Notes: generated by a model not told the origin, from the sequence alone. 64,000 bases of DNA from Kingella negevensis (GCF_030177895.1 NZ_CP123448.1:1178001-1242000); one strand, 5' to 3'; counted from the first letter of the stretch, positions 1 through 8,362 are shown. Translations and numbers: made by a program.

Positions 1-551
1 ACTATGCCCCACGCGAATACGCCAAATTGCTCGCCTATCTACCACAACATCTCCCATCCGCCGCCACGCTCACATCAGAAGAACTCGTTGCCATGGGGTG
101 ATACGAATGGACAGGCTTACTCGGGCACAGCAGCGAATCCGACAAACAAGCCATAGACCGCGCCTTTGAACTCACGCACACCGAAAAATTCCGCCACGAA
201 TTTGTGGACAACCTGTCAGGTGGCGAACGTTCGCGCGTGTGGCTAGCCATGTGTTTAGCACAGCAAAGCCAATATTTATTGCTAGACGAACCGCTCGCCG
301 CTTTAGACATTGCACACCAGCTAGAAGTGATGACGCTCATCAAAGAACTCTCACGGAGCCTGAAACTCGGTGTGATTATCGTCATTCACGACATCAATTT
401 AGCTGCCCGATTTTGCGATGAACTCGTTGCACTGCACCAAGGGCATTTACTGAAAGTCGGCACGCCAAACGAAATCATGACCGCAGACGTATTGCGCGAA
501 ATTTACAGCGTAGATATGCACATTTGCAGCACCCCGTTTCAGGCGATGTGA
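1..551 (+). pseudogene. Siderophore ABC transporter ATPase (FepC/FhuC-like), 5' cut by window, nonsense codon
   Basis: The frame that ends at 551 is open from the window edge except for one TGA at 99-101. The upstream part reads like the Q-loop region of iron-siderophore ATPases (LAYLPQHLPSAATLTSEELV). The part after the stop carries the ABC signature LSGGERSRVWLAM, the Walker B LLLDEPLAALDIAHQ and the H-loop VIIVIHDINLAARFCDE. Family members usually have Arg at the stop position (VALGRYPW), so CGA to TGA is the simplest reading, though the ancestral codon is inferred. The ATPase would energise uptake of an iron-siderophore complex through an inner-membrane permease. An ATG at 204 could restart translation but would lack Walker A and the Q-loop. 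The next gene is a broken partner binding protein. Confidence 0.85.
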
Positions 552-594
552 TGGCAGTGCCGCAACCCCAAAAGTTATCTATATGTAATATACG

Positions 595-1395
595 ATGAAA
601 AAATCCCTGCTTATTCCATTACTCACGCCTCTACTCGCCCAAGCCGCGCCACGCATTGCCACATCAGACTGGACAGTCGCCAAAACCCTAACCGCGCTAG
701 GCAATCCGCCCATTATGCTTGGCAACAAATGCGCCTACAACATCTGGGTTTCCCACCCCAAACAGCCCAACACCGTTGCCGACATGGGTTTACGTTTGCA
801 GCCAAACATAGAATATCTCTACCGCATGCAGCCTGAAATGTTTTTGCAAACGCCATTTTACGCCAGTATCACACCGCAACTTGCGCGGATTGCCCCAGTT
901 CACAACATAGAAATCGCCACAGCACAAGGCACAACATGGGCGCAAACCAAACCACAAGCCGAAAAACTGATTGCCAACACAAAAAAACAGTTCGCCGCGC
1001 AAAAACAGTAGCTTGCCGCACACGCCCATCGCCCGATTGCCGTGGTGCAATTCGCCGACACGCGCCACGTCCGCATTTATGGCAACATCAGCCTATTTCA
1101 TGTTGTGCTAGGCAAACTCGGTTTACAAAACGCGTGGACAGGCGAAAGCAACGCGTGGGGTTTTGCCAATATTGCGTTGGGCGATTTAGCCAAGCTAGCT
1201 GAAAACACGCTGCTGATTATTGTGAAACCCAATCCCGTAGGTTTGGAAAACGCGCTGCAACACAGCGTTTTGTAGCAACGCTTGCCGATGTCACGCCGTG
1301 AGAATCATCGTTTTCTTGATGCAACTTGGGCTTATGACGCATTGCCGTCTATGCGACGATTTGCGGATTTGTTGGCGGCGGCGGTTCGCGCGTGA
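595..1395 (+). pseudogene. Periplasmic siderophore-binding protein (FhuD/FepB-like), two in-frame stops
   Basis: The sequence starts with a signal-peptide-like stretch (MKKSLLIPLLTPLLAQAAP) followed by the type III periplasmic binding protein opening RIATSDWTVAKTLTALG. One frame continues to 1395 but has TAG at 1009-1011 and TAG at 1273-1275. The pieces between the stops stay homologous in register: first AAHAHRPIAVVQFADTRHV, then LQHSVL, then QRLPMSRRENHRFLDATW and a FADLLAAA end typical of the family. The first stop is best explained as CAG to TAG, and the second as TGG to TAG because family members often have a Trp before QRLP; both ancestral codons are inferred. It lies 43 bp after the broken ATPase. 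No permease gene follows, so the uptake system looks dead at this locus. Confidence 0.85.
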
Positions 1396-1441
1396 ATTTT
1401 CAGGCTGCATTTTTTAGACTAGATTGCAGCCTGAAAAATAT

Positions 1442-1470
1442 CTTTCAGGCTGCCTGAAATCTTTTATAAT
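1442..1470 (+). promoter_or_regulatory. Possible sigma70 promoter before the phosphoesterase
   Basis: A TATAAT at 1465-1470 lies 34 bp before the next start codon. The -35 region overlaps an uptake word (TTTCAGGCTGCCTGAAA at 1443-1459) and has no good TTGACA, so the call rests on the -10 only. Confidence 0.3.
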
Positions 1471-1503
1471 ACAATCTTTACAAAAAACCTAATAAACTTA
1501 ACC

Positions 1504-2553
1504 ATGTCCCTTATCCAAGAGCTACCCAACTGCCCATTAGACATCATTGGCGATGTACACGGACAACTCGAAGCCCTGCAAAACCTCCTCCATTATCTCG
1601 GCTACACCCCCACAGGCAAACACCCACAAGGTCGCAAAATCGTATTCGTCGGCGACCTAGTAGACCGTGGACCCGATTCACCAGCCGTATTAGAGTGGTA
1701 CAAACAAGCCCACCAAGCAGGCAACGCCTACATGGTGCTCGGCAATCACGAACTCAACCTACTCATGAACGAACCCAAAGACGGTTCAGGCTGGTTTTTC
1801 AACTGCCGCGCAGAAAAAGACAGCCACAACTACGCCCCGTGGCAAATGCAGCCTGAAAACACAAAAAAACAACTCATCAACTTTCTCAAGCAACAACCCC
1901 TAGTATTAGAGCGTAGCGACTTACGCATCGTCCACGCCGCATGGCTACCCAAATCCATCGCCAAACTACAAGCCCACAACACCAGCGATTTACTCACACT
2001 CGCTCACGATTGGGACGAAGAACTCAACTGCTGCATCAAACACGCCCCATGGTGGGATGACTATTTAGAAGAACAACGCCAATACGCCCACCGCCTAGAA
2101 AGTTTCAGCAACCCACCGCCCATGCTGCACGCCACCGCGCAACACGACATCTACCGCAGCAGCAGCCACCCCGTTCGCGCCCTCACTTGCGGCGTAGAAC
2201 AAACCGCACAAGAACCCTTTTTCGCAGGCGGACGCTGGCGGTTTTCCGTGCGTAACCCATGGTGGGACAGCTACACCGACACCCAACACGTCGTTATCGG
2301 GCATTACTGGCGACAATGGAATCACACCCCCCAACCCAAACACAGAGAAAACATCTTCACCGTTCCCAGCAACCACTGGCACGGCGCACGCAAAAACGTC
2401 TTCTGTGTCGATTTTTCCGTAGGCGCACGATGGCGCGACCGCAAGAAAAACATCACCCCTTGCCAATCCGAATTTCGCCTAGCCGCCCTACGTTTTCCCG
2501 AAAAAACACTCGTGTTTGACAACGGCGAAACTGCGCAGACGATTAGCGCGTAG
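1504..2553 (+). CDS. Calcineurin-like metallophosphoesterase (PPP family)
   Basis: This 349-residue protein shows the three PPP phosphoesterase signatures in order: GDVHG at residues 16-20, GDLVDRG at 50-56 and GNHE at 80-83. These residues bind the two metal ions that hydrolyse phosphate monoesters or diadenosine polyphosphates. Relatives include ApaH (symmetrical Ap4A hydrolase) and bacterial Ser/Thr protein phosphatases. The protein is longer than ApaH (about 280 residues) and its C-terminal half has no motif I recognise, so the substrate is unknown. It ends in TAG at 2551-2553, showing that TAG is a normal stop in this genome. An internal uptake word near 1848 encodes QPEN. Confidence 0.85.
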   Translation: MSLIQELPNCPLDIIGDVHGQLEALQNLLHYLGYTPTGKHPQGRKIVFVGDLVDRGPDSPAVLEWYKQAHQAGNAYMVLGNHELNLLMNEPKDGSGWFFNCRAEKDSHNYAPWQMQPENTKKQLINFLKQQPLVLERSDLRIVHAAWLPKSIAKLQAHNTSDLLTLAHDWDEELNCCIKHAPWWDDYLEEQRQYAHRLESFSNPPPMLHATAQHDIYRSSSHPVRALTCGVEQTAQEPFFAGGRWRFSVRNPWWDSYTDTQHVVIGHYWRQWNHTPQPKHRENIFTVPSNHWHGARKNVFCVDFSVGARWRDRKKNITPCQSEFRLAALRFPEKTLVFDNGETAQTISA

Positions 2554-2609
2554 GTCAGCAAAATTCAGCAACCCATAAGGTGCGCCCCACGCACCAAAAT
2601 CTTCAGTAT

Positions 2610-2635
2610 GTAGGTCGGTACATTCATGCCCGACA
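2610..2635. repeat. GTAGGTCGG-type intergenic palindrome (degenerate)
   Basis: This is an imperfect copy of the family GTAGGTCGG...CCGACA that recurs at 4153, 5672, 7585, 22605 and 22669. It lies between two genes and has no coding content. Confidence 0.55.
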
Positions 2636-2639
2636 CACA

Positions 2640-2669
2640 CGCAGCCTGAAACCCCATTTTCAGGCTGCG
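2640..2669. terminator. Inverted uptake-word pair, hairpin
   Basis: CGCAGCCTGAAA and TTTCAGGCTGCG face each other across a short loop just before rarA. The hairpin could terminate transcription from the phosphoesterase gene, but it lacks a strong T tract. Confidence 0.5.
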
Positions 2670-2691
2670 TTTAAACCAACCAAAGCCCCCC

Positions 2692-3996
2692 ATGCAAAAC
2701 GACCTATTCACCCACCCCCCCACCGCCCCCCTAGCCGAACGCCTACGCCCCAAAACCCTAGCCGAAGTCCTCGGGCAAGAACACCTCACAGGCAAAGGCA
2801 AACCCCTATCCATCGCCCTAGCCAGCGGTGAACCCCACTCCATGATTTTATGGGGCAGCGCAGGTATCGGCAAAACCACCCTCGCCCGCATAGTCGCACA
2901 AGGCTTCAACGCCCAATTTCTGCCCCTCTCCGCCGTATTTTCAGGCGTGAAAGACATCCGCGAAGCCATCGCCAAAGCCCAAATAGCATGGCAAAACGGA
3001 CAACGCACAATCCTATTTGTCGATGAAGTCCACCGCTTCAACAAAGCCCAACAAGACGCATTCCTCCCCCACGTAGAAAGCGGCTTAATCACATTCATCG
3101 GCGCGACCACCGAAAACCCATCATTTGAAGTCAACTCCGCCCTGCTCTCACGCGCCCAAGTGTACACACTCAACCCACTCAACCCCCAAGCCCTCGCCCA
3201 ACTCAGCGACAAAGTTTTCAGGCTGCCTGAAAACGCCAACACCAGCCTAGACACCGAAGCCCAACAGCTCATTATCCAACACGCAGACGGCGACGCGCGA
3301 CGCTTTCTCAACACCCTAGAACAAATCCTACGCGCCGCCCACACCCAACACATCACCCAAATAACCAGCGAACTCGTCGCCCAAACACTCGGCAGCCAAC
3401 TGCGCCGATTCGACAAAGGCGGCGAACAGTTTTACAACCAAATCTCCGCCCTACACAAATCCGTTCGCGGCTCACACCCCAACGCCGCCCTATACTGGTT
3501 TTGCCGAATGCTAGACAGCGGCGCAGACCCACGCTATCTCGCCCGAAGAATCGTCCGCATGGCATGGGAAGACATCGGACTAGCCGACCCACGCGCCCTC
3601 CAAATCGCCAACGACGCAGCCACCACATACGAGCGGCTCGGCAGCCCCGAAGGCGAACTTGCCCTCGCCCAAGCCGTGTTATATCTCGCCAGTGCAGCCA
3701 AATCCAACGCAGGCTACACCGCCTACAATCAAATGCGCCAATACGTCTGCGCCCACAGCAGCGAACCCGTCCCAGTCCACCTCTGCAACGCCCCCACCAA
3801 GCTCATGAAAGAACTCGGCTACGGACGCGACTACCGCTACGCCCACGATGAACCCCACGCCTACGCAGCAGGCGAAACCTACATGCCCGATAACCTAGAA
3901 GAACCCGATTTCTACCAACCCGTGCCACGCGGCTTAGAAATCAAAATTAGCGAAAAACTCAAATGGCTCAAACAATTAGATGATGATGTAGCCTGA
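2692..3996 (+). CDS. rarA: Replication-associated recombination protein A (AAA+ ATPase)
   Basis: This 434-residue AAA+ protein has Walker A GSAGIGKT at residues 55-62 and Walker B ILFVDEVHRF at 107-116, followed by the sensor stretch FIGATTENPSFEV typical of RarA/MgsA and eukaryotic WRNIP1. The N-terminus PLAERLRPKTLAEVLGQEHL and the C-terminal MgsA-type tetramerisation region (residues about 250-434) match the family in order and length. RarA acts at stalled replication forks with SSB. No clear ribosome-binding site is visible. An uptake word at 3219-3235 encodes FRLPENAN inside the lid region. Confidence 0.95.
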   Translation: MQNDLFTHPPTAPLAERLRPKTLAEVLGQEHLTGKGKPLSIALASGEPHSMILWGSAGIGKTTLARIVAQGFNAQFLPLSAVFSGVKDIREAIAKAQIAWQNGQRTILFVDEVHRFNKAQQDAFLPHVESGLITFIGATTENPSFEVNSALLSRAQVYTLNPLNPQALAQLSDKVFRLPENANTSLDTEAQQLIIQHADGDARRFLNTLEQILRAAHTQHITQITSELVAQTLGSQLRRFDKGGEQFYNQISALHKSVRGSHPNAALYWFCRMLDSGADPRYLARRIVRMAWEDIGLADPRALQIANDAATTYERLGSPEGELALAQAVLYLASAAKSNAGYTAYNQMRQYVCAHSSEPVPVHLCNAPTKLMKELGYGRDYRYAHDEPHAYAAGETYMPDNLEEPDFYQPVPRGLEIKISEKLKWLKQLDDDVA

Positions 3997-4019
3997 AACC
4001 CATTTTGCCAAATGGAAAG

Positions 4020-4051
4020 AACGTGGCGTTGCGCCGCCACACCCACGCTTC
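4020..4051. repeat. GTGGCG/CGCCAC hairpin repeat
   Basis: AACGTGGCG..GCGCCGCCACACCCAC is shared almost exactly with 7799-7832. Both copies lie outside genes and contain a short inverted repeat. Function unknown. Confidence 0.6.
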
Positions 4052-4152
4052 AAATTCGTGAAACACTCCATTTTGCAGCCTGAAAATAAAAAGCTAGCTT
4101 AGAAAATCGACCTACCAAAATAAACCTATTTTTCAGGCTGCAAAACCAGCCA

Positions 4153-4177
4153 GTAGGTTGGATACTCGTATCCAACA
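4153..4177. repeat. GTAGGTTGGATAC palindrome
   Basis: A 25-bp element with self-complementary arms TTGGATAC / GTATCCAA. It is the same family as 7585, 22605 and 22669. Confidence 0.6.
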
Positions 4178-4353
4178 AATCCCAAAATCTCAACAAATGT
4201 CGGCGAGCCGCCGACGTTCCACCGTAAGATTTATGTGGATACCTATGACCTTGTCCCCACCAAAATAACGATTTCACAAAATTTTCAGGCTGCAAAAATA
4301 ACCGCTAAAATACCCAACCAACCGCAGCCTGAAACCCGAAAAAAGGAAACCCC

Positions 4354-4803
4354 ATGTCCCAACTCTACCCCCTAGCCCACATCATTCACCTATTCTGCGC
4401 CATCACCTTTGTCGGCGGCGTATTTTTTGAAGCATTTGTTCTCAGCGTCATGCACACCAAGCGCGTCAATCGCGAAGCACGCCGCGAAGTGGAACGCGCC
4501 CTTTCCTATCGCGCCGTCCGCGTCATGCCATGGGTAGTCGCAGGCGTATTTTTATCAGGCTTAACCATGGTGCACCGCTACTGGGACATTCTGCAACACC
4601 CCTTCGCCAGCGCATTCGCCTTGCAACTCACCCTCAAAATCCTGTTCGCCTTCAGTATTTTGTGCCACTTCCTAATTGCCGTTTACAAAATGAAAACCCA
4701 CACCCTATCCGCCGCATGGTCAAAATACATTCATGCCGCCGTATTCACCCAAATGATTTGCATCGTCTTGCTCGCCAAAACCATGTTTTACGTTTCGTTC
4801 TAA
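4354..4803 (+). CDS. Small membrane protein, CopD-family-like
   Basis: The 149-residue product has four predicted membrane segments: about residues 8-30 (HIIHLFCAITFVGGVFFEAF), 58-76, 90-112 and 128-147. Conserved-looking His residues (HIIHLF near the N-terminus, CHFLIAVYKMKTH in the third segment, KYIHAAVF in the fourth) fit the haem or copper-linked CopD/YjeO-like membrane family; Neisseriaceae homologues are often named CopD family copper resistance proteins. The copper role is not shown by the sequence. AAAGGAAA lies just upstream of the ATG. It is monocistronic and is followed by an uptake-word terminator. Confidence 0.6.
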   Translation: MSQLYPLAHIIHLFCAITFVGGVFFEAFVLSVMHTKRVNREARREVERALSYRAVRVMPWVVAGVFLSGLTMVHRYWDILQHPFASAFALQLTLKILFAFSILCHFLIAVYKMKTHTLSAAWSKYIHAAVFTQMICIVLLAKTMFYVSF

Positions 4804-4828
4804 GCCCTTGCAAACACAAGAAAATTCA

Positions 4829-4870
4829 CGCAGCCTGAAAATTAAATCATTGTTTTCAGGCTGCTTTTTT
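4829..4870 (+). terminator. Uptake-word hairpin terminator
   Basis: CGCAGCCTGAAAA pairs with TTTTCAGGCTGC and is followed by a run of six T, 26 bp after the CopD-like gene. Confidence 0.7.
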
Positions 4871-4900
4871 ATTATCACGCAGCCTGAAAACAAGTTTTAA

Positions 4901-5005
4901 ATAGTTGATTAAAATTTCAATGATACTGTGTTGCCAACGCCCTTATATGCCACGCGCACACGGCAGGCGTTGTCGCCTTGTCTCATTTTCATTTTAATCA
5001 ACTAT
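4901..5005 (-). mobile_element. Correia-type miniature element (CREE-like), copy 1
   Basis: A 105-bp element with terminal inverted repeats ATAGTTGATTAAAAT / ATTTTAATCAACTAT. The inner sequence read on the minus strand contains GAGACAAGGCGACAACG and GGGCGTTGGCAACA, the hallmarks of Neisseria Correia repeat enclosed elements. It lies in the nrdG upstream region. It carries no ORF and is a non-autonomous element. Three more copies lie at 14666, 20700 and 45852. Confidence 0.8.
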
Positions 5006-5054
5006 AAATATTTTCCGACACTTACAAAATACAAGCAAAATGAATGTTCAAAAC

Positions 5055-5068
5055 TTAATTTAAATCAA
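5055..5068. promoter_or_regulatory. FNR/CRP-type box upstream of nrdG
   Basis: TTAATTTAAATCAA matches the FNR consensus TTGAT-N4-ATCAA with one mismatch and lies 131 bp before nrdG. Oxygen control of an anaerobic ribonucleotide reductase by FNR is known in other bacteria. Its use here is inference. Confidence 0.45.
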
Positions 5069-5198
5069 ACAAAACAAACCCAGTCGGGCATAAACTAACA
5101 CCACTTTTTCACGCCAAACGCCCTACGCTTTTAGAGCGATAGGGAAATTTTTTACCCTATTTAATTGGTAGATTTTATTAATTTAATATTGCTACCCT

Positions 5199-5669
5199 AT
5201 GAATAACCCCCTATTTTTCACGCGCGAAGAAATCGTTTGGCAGGAAGTGCCGAATGAAGTTTCACTCGCTTTTTTGGTTTCAGGCTGCCCTATGCGGTGC
5301 GTGGGTTGCCACAGCGCAGATTCGTGGAAACCCAATCGTGGCGATGAATTATCGGCGAATTATTTGCGCTCGCGCTTGCGGCAATATCGCGGTTTGCTCA
5401 CTTGCGTGTTGTTTATGGGCGGCGAATGGCAGCCTGAAACGTTGCTTGTGCTGCTGAAAATTGCGCGGGAAGAATTTGGTTTGCTGACGTGTTTATACAC
5501 TGGCTATGAACGCGAAGAGTTGCCGCCCGAATTGCTGCTTGAATTGACGTTTCTGAAAACAGGACGTTGGCAGCCTGAAAACGGCGGTTTGGATAGCGCA
5601 ACCACCAATCAGAAATTTGTTGATTTGCGAACAGACGCGGATTTAACGCATTTGTTTCGCAAGAGTTAA
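5199..5669 (+). CDS. nrdG: Anaerobic ribonucleoside-triphosphate reductase activating protein
   Basis: The 156-residue radical-SAM protein has the cluster motif CPMRCVGC, with Cys at residues 30, 34 and 37. A GGE-type stretch LFMGGEWQPETL follows, as in NrdG activases. It would use a 4Fe-4S cluster and S-adenosylmethionine to install the glycyl radical on NrdD, which is encoded about 100 bp downstream. The start follows a TACCCTAT repeat and has no strong ribosome-binding site. Two internal uptake words encode QPEN/QPET stretches. Low oxygen is the expected condition of use. Confidence 0.9.
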   Translation: MNNPLFFTREEIVWQEVPNEVSLAFLVSGCPMRCVGCHSADSWKPNRGDELSANYLRSRLRQYRGLLTCVLFMGGEWQPETLLVLLKIAREEFGLLTCLYTGYEREELPPELLLELTFLKTGRWQPENGGLDSATTNQKFVDLRTDADLTHLFRKS

Positions 5670-5671
5670 TC

Positions 5672-5740
5672 GTAGGTCGGGTTGGCAACCCGACAATTTG
5701 AAACACCAGCGAATTTGTCGGGCTACCAGCCTGACCTACA
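5672..5740. repeat. Double GTAGGTCGG palindrome between nrdG and nrdD
   Basis: GTAGGTCGGGTTGGCAACCCGACA begins here, and a second, inverted copy (TTGTCGGGCTACC...GACCTAC) closes the segment. The element separates two genes that work together and could form a stable hairpin in their mRNA. Confidence 0.65.
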
Positions 5741-5771
5741 TTTCCCCCCACCCACCATTTGGAGAATCATC

Positions 5772-7553
5772 ATGCTTCGGCTGTATCCCGAACAAATCCA
5801 ATCAAAAATCGCATTTATCGACCACTACATGGCTGCCCACAACGCAGCAGACGGCTCAACCATGGACGCAAACGCCAATGTTACCCAAAAAAACATTGCC
5901 ACCATGGAAAGTGAATTGCTCAAAGACGTACTCGTCCAAATCAACCGCGCCCAAGTATCGCGCAAAATTACCGAGCTTTTCGGTGCAGAATTAGCGCGTG
6001 AATACGTCCGCCAAATTGAAGCGCACGAAATCTACGTCCACGACGAAACCAGCCTGAAACCCTACTGCGTATCCGTAACCATGTACCCATTTTTGCGAGA
6101 TGGTTTAACCAAACTCGGTGGTGAATCACGCGCACCACAGCATTTATCATCATTCTGTGGCTCGTTCATCAACTTCGTGTTTGCCATCAGCGCACAATTT
6201 GCAGGCGCAGTTGCCACAGTAGAATTTATTGCCTATTTCGACTATTTCGCACGCAAAGACTTCGGCGACAATTATCTCAACACCCACCGCCGCGAAATTG
6301 AAAGCGCATTGCAACAAGTCGTTTACAGCATCAACCAGCCCGCCGCCGCGCGTGGCTACCAAAGTGTGTTTTGGAATATTTCCCTGTACGACCGCTACTA
6401 TTTTGAAGCCATGTTTGGCGATTTCGTCTTCCCCGATTTCACGAAACCCGTTTGGGAAAGCGTATCGCGTTTACAAAACTTCTTCCTGCAATGGTTCAAC
6501 CAAGAACGCACCAAAGCCGTGCTAACGTTCCCAGTCGTAACTGCCGCCATGCTGACCGATAACGGCAAATGCAAAGACAACGAATTTGCCAACCAAATGG
6601 CGCAAGAACTCGCCACAGGCAATTCATTTTTTGTGTACCAATCCGACAACCCCGACTCACTCGCATCTTGCTGCCGATTGCGTAACCAAATTGAAGACCG
6701 CACCTTTTCCTACTCACTCGGCGCAGGTGGCGTGGCGACAGGCTCAATCAACGTCATCACGATTAACATGAACCGCCTAATGCAAGACGGACGCGATTTA
6801 GTCACCGAAGTCGGCAAAATCCACCAATACCAATACGCCTACCGCAAATTAATGGAAGAATACCAAACCGCAGGAATGTTGCCCGTTTACGATGCAGGTT
6901 TCATCACATTAGACAAACAATTTTTGACGATTGGCATTAACGGCATGGTAGAAGCCGCCGAATCACAGGGCATTCAGGCTGCCTATACCCCTGAATACAT
7001 TGAATTTGTTCAATCTCGCCTAAAAATTATTTTTGAAGCCAACAAAGCCGCCACCGCCAAATACGGCGTGAAATTCAACACCGAATTTGTCCCAGCCGAA
7101 AACTTGGGCGTGAAAAACGCCAAATGGGACAAAGCAGACGGCTATTTCGTGCCACGCGATTGCTACAACTCGTATTTTTACGTTGTAGAAGACGACAAAA
7201 CCAACGCGCTGGACAAATTCCTGCTGCACGGACGCGAATTGATTGACTGGCTAGACGGCGGTTCAGCGTTGCATTTGAATTTGGACGAAGCACTCAACAC
7301 CGCAGGTTTCCGCGCCTTGCTCGACATCGCCGCCAAAACAGGCTGCAACTATTTCTGCACCAACGTCAAAATCACGATTTGCAACGAATGTAATCACATC
7401 GACAAACGCACCTTGCACGCTTGCAGCCAATGCGGTTCACCCGATATTGATTACGGTACGCGCGTGATTGGCTATTTGAAACGCGTGTCCGCATTCAGCG
7501 AAGGGCGCAGGAAAGAACACGCATTGCGGCATTATCATCGTGAAGCGGCGTAA
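5772..7553 (+). CDS. nrdD: Anaerobic ribonucleoside-triphosphate reductase, short form without ATP-cone
   Basis: The ATG at 5772 is chosen because GGAG at 5761-5764 precedes it; an in-frame start at 5682 would run through the palindromic repeat. The 593-residue product matches class III reductases from their catalytic domain onward (SSFCGSFINFVFAISAQFAGAVAT). It ends with a zinc site CNECNH...CSQCGS and the glycyl-radical motif RVIGYLKR, with Gly at about residue 567. Escherichia coli NrdD is about 712 residues and starts with an ATP-cone; this protein lacks that allosteric domain. It reduces ribonucleotides without oxygen once NrdG has activated it. Confidence 0.9.
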   Translation: MLRLYPEQIQSKIAFIDHYMAAHNAADGSTMDANANVTQKNIATMESELLKDVLVQINRAQVSRKITELFGAELAREYVRQIEAHEIYVHDETSLKPYCVSVTMYPFLRDGLTKLGGESRAPQHLSSFCGSFINFVFAISAQFAGAVATVEFIAYFDYFARKDFGDNYLNTHRREIESALQQVVYSINQPAAARGYQSVFWNISLYDRYYFEAMFGDFVFPDFTKPVWESVSRLQNFFLQWFNQERTKAVLTFPVVTAAMLTDNGKCKDNEFANQMAQELATGNSFFVYQSDNPDSLASCCRLRNQIEDRTFSYSLGAGGVATGSINVITINMNRLMQDGRDLVTEVGKIHQYQYAYRKLMEEYQTAGMLPVYDAGFITLDKQFLTIGINGMVEAAESQGIQAAYTPEYIEFVQSRLKIIFEANKAATAKYGVKFNTEFVPAENLGVKNAKWDKADGYFVPRDCYNSYFYVVEDDKTNALDKFLLHGRELIDWLDGGSALHLNLDEALNTAGFRALLDIAAKTGCNYFCTNVKITICNECNHIDKRTLHACSQCGSPDIDYGTRVIGYLKRVSAFSEGRRKEHALRHYHREAA

Positions 7554-7584
7554 ATAAATTGCAGGCTGCCTGAAAATAACAGCC

Positions 7585-7609
7585 GTAGGTCGGATTCTTG
7601 AATCCGACA
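7585..7609. repeat. GTAGGTCGGATTCTTGAATCCGACA palindrome
   Basis: Perfect arms TCGGATTC / GAATCCGA. It is the clearest copy of this interspersed family, repeated in inverted orientation at 22669-22693. Confidence 0.7.
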
Positions 7610-7798
7610 ATCGCACCATTTCAGGCTGCCTGAAATCCCAGAAGGTTGGCTGTATTATTATTTAACTGCCGTTCCATCAGAAGACACTTCCTTCCGCGCA
7701 CCGCGCAAGGCATTGTCCACCGCGAAGAATTGCAAATTTTGACCAAACTTACCCTAGACAAGCTCCACGCTGACCAACGCGTTAAATTTTAAAGATTG

Positions 7799-7832
7799 AA
7801 CGTGGCGTATCGCCGCCACACCCACTCTTTCG
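7799..7832. repeat. GTGGCG/CGCCAC hairpin repeat
   Basis: Second copy of the repeat at 4020-4051, with the same AACGTGGCG and CGCCGCCACACCCAC parts. Confidence 0.6.
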
Positions 7833-7930
7833 CGCCGTGAAGCACAACCATTGCAGGGTGGGTTCAACCCACCAAAACAGTGGATAAACTCCGCCCTACA
7901 ATTAAAAACACAAATATAAGGATAATCCCC

Positions 7931-8362
7931 ATGACCCTCCCCAATTTCAAATTCCCCGAATTTCTCGCCAACATCAACCGCCACCTACCCACCCTCCACG
8001 CTACGCCCTTGTCTTCGCCCTAAACACCCTACTCGAGCGCGAACTCCTTCCAGCCGACATGACCCTATTTGCAGGGCGCACCTTTGAAATTGACGTACTC
8101 GACGCAGGCATCAAAATCCACTTCACCACCAACGAACAAAAATTCATCACACAAGATTTCAGCCCCCCCCCCCGATTTACGCTTGGCTGCCAATAGTGTC
8201 GATTTCATGCGTATGATGACCCGCGAAGAAGACCCAGACACCCTATTTTTCAACCGCAAATTACAAATCGAAGGCGACACCGAACTCGGCTTGATTACCA
8301 AAAATTTATTAAATTGCGTAGAATGGGATAAACTAAACCCATTCAAAAAACAAGCAGCCTGA
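7931..8362 (+). pseudogene. ubiT: Ubiquinone anaerobic biosynthesis accessory factor (SCP2 domain), two frameshifts
   Basis: The SCP2-family sequence is spread over two frames. It runs MTLPNFKFPEFLANINRHLP in frame 2. It continues from about 7996 in frame 1 (RYALVFALNTLLERELLPAD, DMTLFAGRTFEIDVLDAG). It then returns to frame 2 after a run of eleven C at 8163-8173 (DLRLAANSVDFMRM, DPDTLFFNRKLQIEGDTELG). The last segment is diagnostic of UbiT/YhbT, which helps UbiU and UbiV make ubiquinone without oxygen. The first shift looks like a lost C near 7995; the second fits one extra C, as ten C would restore the frame. Frame 1 offers no start codon, so no full protein is made unless both errors are sequencing artefacts. 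AAGGATAATCCCC precedes the ATG. Confidence 0.85.

Larger units (their letters stand above)
3997..4353. other. Non-coding gap with interspersed repeats
   Basis: I see no gene here. The gap holds several uptake words (about 3991, 4076, 4131, 4284, 4325). It also holds a GTGGCG...CGCCAC hairpin at 4020-4051 that recurs at 7799-7832, a GTAGGTTGGATACTCGTATCCAACA palindrome at 4153-4177, and a stretch ATGTCGGCGAGCCGCCGACGT near 4197 that recurs in decayed form near 19292. Confidence 0.7.
7554..7930. other. Repeat-rich gap with a possible gene remnant
   Basis: The gap holds uptake words at 7562 and 7619, a GTAGGTCGGATTCTTGAATCCGACA palindrome (7585-7609), the GTGGCG/CGCCAC hairpin repeat (7799-7832) and a GGGTGGGTTCAACCCACC hairpin near 7857. 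A short open stretch ending in TAA at 7791 reads GIVHREELQILTKLTLDKLH and then ADQRVKF. It looks protein-like and may be the tail of a lost gene, but I cannot identify it. Confidence 0.5.

Noticed and set aside
2565..3416. Long minus-strand ORF of 283 codons opposite rarA
   Set aside because: It is the mirror of a clear AAA+ gene, its translation is low-complexity (Ser, Arg, Trp-rich) and no family motif appears.
5682..5771. Upstream start for nrdD that might supply an ATP-cone
   Set aside because: Only 30 codons are added, all from the GTAGGTCGG repeat; GGAG marks the ATG at 5772.
8163..8173. Simple on/off phase variation of ubiT by the C tract
   Set aside because: Changing the tract length alone cannot restore the gene, because a second shift near 7995 remains and frame 1 has no start codon.
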